A DNA stretch of 14,012 nt from positions 1 to 14,012 of the forward strand of contig JAEXKM010000058.1 in assembly GCA_023445705.1 (NCBI GenBank), in the 5' to 3' direction. The notes below the pieces were generated by a model, which saw only the letters and a list, made by a program, of their open reading frames with translations, had not been told where the DNA came from and ran no database searches. Below are positions 6,889-14,012 of this stretch, one piece after another (positions within the stretch are counted from its first letter, which is position 1; each line of letters opens with the position of its first letter). The position numbers and the translations under genes were made by a program. This stretch comes from Pseudomonadota bacterium. Lineage in GTDB: Bacteria; Pseudomonadota; Alphaproteobacteria; Caulobacterales; Caulobacteraceae.

Positions 6889-7635
6889 ATGAGCTTCACC
6901 GACGACGAGGTCGAACGCTACGCCCGCCATCTCGTGCTGCGCGAGGTCGGGGGCCAGGGCCAGCAGAGGCTGAAGGCGGCCAGCGTCCTGATCGTGGGGG
7001 CAGGGGGGCTGGGCGCCCCGGCCTCGCTCTATCTAGCCGCCGCCGGGATCGGCCGGATCGTGCTGGCCGACGCCGACGTGGTCGACGCCTCGAACCTTCA
7101 GCGCCAGGTGATTTTTCGCAGCGACGACGTGGGACGGCTGAAGGTGGAGGCTGCGGCCGACCAGTTGCGGGCCCTCAACCCCCACGTCCACGTGGATTGC
7201 GCGCCGGTCCATGTGGAGCCGTGCAACCTCGGGCCGCTGGTGTCCGGCGTGGACCTGGTGTTGGACGGGACCGACGATTTCGCCACCCGTTTTGCGGTGA
7301 ATGAGGCCTGTGTTCGCCACGAACGCACCCTGGTTTCGGGCGCGATCGGCCGCTGGACCGGACAGGTCGGCGTGTTCCGCGGGCACCCCTGCTATCGCTG
7401 CCTGGTGCCCGATGTCCCGCCGGACGCCGAAACCTGCGTGGCGGTCGGCGTGGTCGGCGCCCTGGCCGGCGTCATCGGTTCGATGATGGCGCTGGAGACC
7501 ATCAAGCTGGTGGCCGGAGCCGGCGAGCCCCTGGCCGGGCGGCTGATGATCTATGACGGCCTTGGCGGGGAGAGCCGGACGGTCCGGATTGGGGCCGATC
7601 CGGAATGCCCGGTGTGTGGGCACGGGGCCCATTGA
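6889..7635 (+). CDS. moeB: MoeB/ThiF/HesA-family adenylyltransferase (molybdopterin-synthase sulfurylase type)
   Basis: A 248-residue E1-like enzyme that adenylates the C-terminal Gly-Gly of a small ubiquitin-like sulfur carrier (MoaD or ThiS) with ATP, for molybdopterin or thiamine synthesis. The opening FTDDEVERYARHLVLREVGGQGQQRL is typical of MoeB. The nucleotide motif GAGGLG is at 37-42, with acidic residues D61/D63 in LADADVVDASNLQRQ, and GTDDFATRF at 127-135. The zinc site is C168xxC171 and C240xxC243. C183, in the ETCVAVGVVGALAGVIGS block, stands where family members carry a cysteine (usually CAEAG). The length is that of stand-alone MoeB without a rhodanese domain. ATG 6889 fits the conserved N terminus; the purine-rich GGACGGACA just upstream is a weak ribosome site. 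No moaD, thiS or moaE lies nearby, so MoeB versus ThiF is not settled by context. Confidence 0.88.
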   Translation: MSFTDDEVERYARHLVLREVGGQGQQRLKAASVLIVGAGGLGAPASLYLAAAGIGRIVLADADVVDASNLQRQVIFRSDDVGRLKVEAAADQLRALNPHVHVDCAPVHVEPCNLGPLVSGVDLVLDGTDDFATRFAVNEACVRHERTLVSGAIGRWTGQVGVFRGHPCYRCLVPDVPPDAETCVAVGVVGALAGVIGSMMALETIKLVAGAGEPLAGRLMIYDGLGGESRTVRIGADPECPVCGHGAH

Positions 7636-7642
7636 GCAAAGG

Positions 7643-7787
7643 TGTCATCCCGGCCGTAGCGAAGCGGAGGGCCGGGACCCATGAACACCTGATGGAAGGA
7701 ATTTCGGCCACCATCTCACCGCTAACTTCCGTCATTCCGGCGCGTATGGGTCCCGGTCTTCGGCCGGCGGCCAAAACCGGGATGACA
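7643..7787. repeat. Nested intergenic inverted repeat (GTCATCCCGG / CCGGGATGAC family)
   Basis: The outer ends TGTCATCCCGG (7643-7653) and CCGGGATGACA (7777-7787) are perfect 11-base inverted copies. An inner pair, CCGGGACCCAT (7672-7682) and ATGGGTCCCGG (7746-7756), is also perfect, so the arms of about 40 bases fold back across a 63-base middle. A third end-like copy, GTCATTCCGG at 7731-7740, makes the right half a smaller complete unit of its own. The element fills the gap between the converging MoeB-like and citrate synthase genes and could act as a two-way terminator or RNA-stabilising hairpin. Repeats with these ends are common between genes in Caulobacter-like and other alphaproteobacterial genomes. 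No transposase is present. Confidence 0.85.
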
Positions 7788-7801
7788 GTTAATCACATGC
7801 C

Positions 7802-8884
7802 CTATGCGGCGATTGGCGTCGGCCCCACATAGACCGACTGCGGACGGATGAGCCGGCCGCCGGCGACCTGCTCGCGGGCGTGGGCGATCCAGCCGGCGAC
7901 ACGGCCCATGGCGAAGACGCAGGTGAAAGCCGAGGGCGGGAAGTTCAGGGCTTCCAGCAGCAGTGCCGTGTAGAACTCGACATTGGTGTCCAGGGCGCGG
8001 TCGGGCTTGTGCTCCTTGAGGATCGCCAGGGCCGCTGCCTCCACCGCCTCGGCGAAGGCGATGCGGCCGGGCCGCATGTTCGACCCGTCGCCGAGCCGGC
8101 GCACCGCCGCCTTCAGGGCGTCCGCCCGCGGGTCGCGAACCCGGTAGACCCGATGGCCGAAGCCCATCAGTCGGTCGCCGCGGGCGAGCGCCGCCTCGAT
8201 CCAGGCGCGGGCCTGCCCGGGCTCGCCGATCTCGTCCAGCATTTCGATGACCGGTCCAGGCGCGCCGCCGTGCAGGGGCCCCTTGAGGGCGCTGATCCCG
8301 CCCAGCACCGCCGAGGTCAGGCCCGCGCGGGTCGAGGCGATCACGCGGGCCGCGAAGGTCGAGGCGTTAAGGCCGTGGTCGCTGACCGTGACCAGATAGG
8401 TGTCGAGGGCGGCGGCTTCCTCCGGGGTCGGTTCGCGCCCGCTCAGCATCCGCAGGATGTCTGCGGCGTGGCCCAGCGAGATGTCGGGAGCGACCGGGGC
8501 CTGGCCGGCCTGGGCCCGCACCACCGCCGCCGTGAACACCGCCGGCCCGGCGAGCAGGCGGAGCGCCGTGGCCAGGTCGTCGCCGTCGCCCAGCCGCGCC
8601 GTCAGGGCGCGCATGCCTTCCACCGGGTTGCGGTCCAGCAGGCCGGTGTCCAGGGCGCTGACCTCCGCGAACACCTCGCGGCGGGCGGCGGCCAGACCGG
8701 GCCGCAGGTCCTGCGGCAGATTGTCGAAGAAGCCGTCGAACAGCAGATGGGCGACGTCTTCGAAAGAGGTTCTTCCGGCCAGTTCGTCCAGGGAGTGGCC
8801 GCGGATGATCAGGACGCCGCGTTGGCCGTCGACTTCCGAGAGGACGGTGTTGGCGGCGATGACGTCTTCAAGACCGTCGGACAT
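7802..8884 (-). CDS. Citrate synthase-family protein (type I, stand-alone)
   Basis: A 360-residue enzyme of the citrate/2-methylcitrate synthase family, which condenses oxaloacetate with acetyl-CoA or propionyl-CoA. It lacks the N-terminal beta domain of the hexameric GltA type and has the size of dimeric type I enzymes. SDHGLNASTFAARV has H170, GPLHGG has catalytic H205, and GFGHRVYRVRDPRA has catalytic H244 and the oxaloacetate-binding arginines. The position of the catalytic Asp is occupied by Glu303 (NVEFYTALL). GRVAGWIAH and LIRPQSVYVGP close the substrate site. ATG 8884 has AGGAG about eight bases upstream, which settles the start. The gene is divergent from a HTH-fused paralogue over 76 bases. 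Whether it is the main citrate synthase, a methylcitrate synthase or a side-activity paralogue cannot be told here; no prpB, prpD or acn is adjacent. The stop lies 14 bases past the intergenic repeat. Confidence 0.92.
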   Translation of the reverse strand: MSDGLEDVIAANTVLSEVDGQRGVLIIRGHSLDELAGRTSFEDVAHLLFDGFFDNLPQDLRPGLAAARREVFAEVSALDTGLLDRNPVEGMRALTARLGDGDDLATALRLLAGPAVFTAAVVRAQAGQAPVAPDISLGHAADILRMLSGREPTPEEAAALDTYLVTVSDHGLNASTFAARVIASTRAGLTSAVLGGISALKGPLHGGAPGPVIEMLDEIGEPGQARAWIEAALARGDRLMGFGHRVYRVRDPRADALKAAVRRLGDGSNMRPGRIAFAEAVEAAALAILKEHKPDRALDTNVEFYTALLLEALNFPPSAFTCVFAMGRVAGWIAHAREQVAGGRLIRPQSVYVGPTPIAA

Positions 8885-8909
8885 GGCGAAATCTCCTGTT
8901 GCTCGCCGC

Positions 8910-8938
8910 GATATTTGCCTCCACGCTAATGTCGTCAA
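8910..8938 (-). promoter_or_regulatory. Candidate sigma-70-type promoter for the leftward citrate synthase gene
   Basis: On the minus strand TTGACG (8938-8933) and AATATC (8915-8910) are separated by 17 bases, a good -35 and a fair -10. Transcription would start near 8904, leaving a leader of about 20 bases that contains the AGGAG ribosome site before ATG 8884. The -35 lies two bases from the palindrome at 8941-8957, so a protein bound there could affect this promoter. Pattern only, not tested. Confidence 0.45.
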
Positions 8939-8940
8939 TC

Positions 8941-8957
8941 TTGATCAATATAATCAA
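8941..8957. promoter_or_regulatory. Inverted repeat TTGAT-N7-ATCAA in the divergent gap; candidate operator
   Basis: This is a 17-base imperfect dyad with five-base arms TTGAT and ATCAA. Its left half is also the perfect palindrome TTGATCAA (8941-8948). TCAA recurs at 8935, 8945 and 8954, close to one helical turn apart. The AT-rich block stands out from the surrounding GC-rich DNA. It abuts and overlaps the TATAAT box of the rightward gene, whose product has a DNA-binding domain, so autoregulation is the natural guess. Confidence 0.45.
8949..8954 (+). promoter_or_regulatory. TATAAT -10 box placed for a leaderless transcript
   Basis: A perfect TATAAT ends six bases before ATG 8961, so transcription should start at or within a base of the A of the start codon. 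No ribosome-binding sequence lies upstream of the ATG, which agrees with leaderless translation, a common mode in Caulobacter-type bacteria. At the usual 16-18-base spacing there is no good TTGACA, so the promoter may be weak or need an activator. Confidence 0.5.
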
Positions 8958-8960
8958 CAT

Positions 8961-10139
8961 ATGAGCCCCGCAGCCGCCTCCCGACAGCCGGAATGGATCG
9001 CCGCCGACGAGGCTCGCTCGCGCCTGGGCGTGCGGCCGCAGACGCTCTACGCCTATGTCAGCCGGGGCAGGGTGCAGGTACGGCCCGATCCAAAGGATCC
9101 GCGCCGCAGCCTCTATCGAATGGCCGACATCGCCGCGCTGGCGGACCGCAAGAGCCGCAGCCGCAAGGTGTCGGACGTGGCGGCAGGCGCCATAGCCTGG
9201 GGCGAACCGGTCCTGGCCTCGGCCATCACCACGATCTCGGGCGGGCGGCTTTTCTATCGCGGCCGGGACGCCGTCGAATTGGCCGACACCGAAACCCTGG
9301 AGTCGGTCGCCCGCCTGTTGCGCGGCGGGCATGGCGCGGCCTTGAAGCGAACCGACCGGCCCAGACCGCCGGAAGGGCCGGACATGCGCTCACGCGCCTT
9401 TCTGGCCCTGGCCACCCGAGCGGGGGTCGATCCTCCAGCCCGCGGGCGCAATCCCTTGGCCCTGGCGGTGGAGGCCGCGACCCTGCTGGATGTGCTGACC
9501 GACGCCGTGGCCGGCGAGGTCGGGGGCGGGGCGATCGCCAACCGCCTGGCCTTCGCCTGGGGGCTAGGTCCCGGCGGCCCAGGCGCGGACCTCATCCGGC
9601 GCGCGCTGGTGCTGCTGGCCGACCATGAACTGAACGCCTCGACCTTCGCCGCGCGCGTGGCCGCCTCGACCGGCGCATCGCTCGCGGCCTCGGCGCTTGC
9701 GGGCCTGTCGGCCTTGTCGGGGCCGCGGCACGGGGGCGCGGCCATGGCCGTCCAGAGCCTGGCGAGAGACGCCGCCCTGCCGGGAGGGCCTCGCGCGGCG
9801 GTGGCTGCGCGCCTTGCCGAGGACCGGCTGATCCCGGGCTTTGGTCACTATCTCTATCCGGAGGGCGATCCCCGGGCCCAGGCGCTGCTGGACCGGTTTT
9901 CGCCGACCCCGGACATGGCCCGGCTGCAGGCGGCGGTGACGGGCATGACCGGTCTGGCGCCCAATGTCGACTTCGCGCTGATCGCCATGACCAAGGCGCT
10001 GCGGCTGCCGGAAGACGCGCCTTTCGCCCTCTTCGCCATCGCCCGCTGCGCCGGCTGGATCGCCCACGCCATCGAGCAGGAGCAGACGGGCGCGCTGATC
10101 AGGCCGCGCGCCCGCTACGTCGGGGTCGAACCGCTCTAG
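8961..10139 (+). CDS. Citrate synthase-family protein with N-terminal helix-turn-helix domain
   Basis: A 392-residue two-domain protein. Residues about 12-62 (WIAADEARSRLGV, TLYAYVSRGRV, PRRSLYRMADIAAL) form a MerR/excisionase-type winged HTH: a helix-turn-helix followed by the Arg-rich wing and the Y...DI.AL helix. A KSRSRK linker leads to a type I citrate synthase domain from about residue 75. The catalytic set is retained: ADHELNASTF (H222), GPRHGG (H257; family usually GPLHGG), GFGHYLYPEGDPRA (H296; family usually GFGHRVY) and NVDF (D337), with ARCAGWIAH and LIRPRARYVG at the end. The segment between DPRA and NVDF is shorter than in the divergent paralogue. ATG 8961 is chosen because the HTH domain begins just after it and a TATAAT box stands six bases upstream; there is no ribosome site. 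It may be an active enzyme, a substrate-sensing regulator, or both. The stop is six bases from that of gltB. Confidence 0.92.
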   Translation: MSPAAASRQPEWIAADEARSRLGVRPQTLYAYVSRGRVQVRPDPKDPRRSLYRMADIAALADRKSRSRKVSDVAAGAIAWGEPVLASAITTISGGRLFYRGRDAVELADTETLESVARLLRGGHGAALKRTDRPRPPEGPDMRSRAFLALATRAGVDPPARGRNPLALAVEAATLLDVLTDAVAGEVGGGAIANRLAFAWGLGPGGPGADLIRRALVLLADHELNASTFAARVAASTGASLAASALAGLSALSGPRHGGAAMAVQSLARDAALPGGPRAAVAARLAEDRLIPGFGHYLYPEGDPRAQALLDRFSPTPDMARLQAAVTGMTGLAPNVDFALIAMTKALRLPEDAPFALFAIARCAGWIAHAIEQEQTGALIRPRARYVGVEPL

Positions 10140-10145
10140 ACGGTC

Positions 10146-14012
<3,867 letters not shown>

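Noticed and set aside
7605..7832. Small open frames within the intergenic repeat
   Set aside because: They cover the inverted repeat and the ends of two genes and show no ribosome site or recognisable protein.
7880..8929. 349-codon plus-strand frame opposite the stand-alone citrate synthase
   Set aside because: Antisense shadow; the citrate synthase on the other strand has all family blocks and a ribosome site.
8400..8960. In-frame upstream extension of the HTH-citrate synthase gene
   Set aside because: The frame is open back to 8400 but runs antisense through the divergent gene and has Ser/Arg-rich shadow composition. The HTH domain starts right after ATG 8961, which has its own TATAAT box.

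Overview
The window is GC-rich and densely coded, and looks like the chromosome of a free-living alphaproteobacterium. The Caulobacterales (Caulobacter/Phenylobacterium type) are my best guess. Three things suggest this: HslV carries the alphaproteobacterial N-terminal extension ending in a DWHG-TT cleavage site; a pseB-pseC (flmA-flmB-like) pair sits beside a small secreted FliL-like protein; and a GTCATCCCGG...CCGGGATGAC intergenic inverted repeat is present. The assignment is inferred from protein character; no search was run. I see no tRNA, rRNA, CRISPR array, insertion sequence, phage gene or integrase.

Layout: (1) 1-309, 3' end of a short-chain dehydrogenase. (2) 340-756 (-), a small exported FliL-like protein. 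It is divergent from (3) 827-3035 (+), pseB and pseC, the first two steps of CMP-pseudaminic-acid synthesis used for flagellin glycosylation. (4) 3175-4083 (+), a RarD/EamA transporter, converging on (5) 6801-4099 (-), an hslV - secreted double NTF2-like protein - hslU operon. (6) 6889-7635 (+), a MoeB/ThiF/HesA adenylyltransferase divergent from hslV, followed by a roughly 145-base inverted repeat in the convergent gap. (7) 7802-10139, two divergent citrate-synthase-family genes. The rightward one carries an N-terminal DNA-binding helix-turn-helix and probably gives a leaderless transcript. (8) 10146-14012 (-), most of gltB, the large subunit of NADPH glutamate synthase, truncated at the window edge.

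Possible joint functions: the left part is a small flagellar-modification cluster. The middle is protein quality control (the HslUV protease) with an unexpected exported protein inside the operon. The right part joins citrate-synthase-like enzymes to glutamate synthase, both near the 2-oxoglutarate node.

The most interesting element is the divergent citrate synthase pair. One paralogue is fused to a HTH domain but keeps the canonical catalytic His/His/Asp. The other is a bare enzyme with Glu in place of the catalytic Asp. Their shared 76-base gap holds a TTGAT-N7-ATCAA inverted repeat overlapping a perfect TATAAT box, which suggests a metabolic enzyme that may regulate its own divergent promoter. 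The other genes look ordinary for the group.
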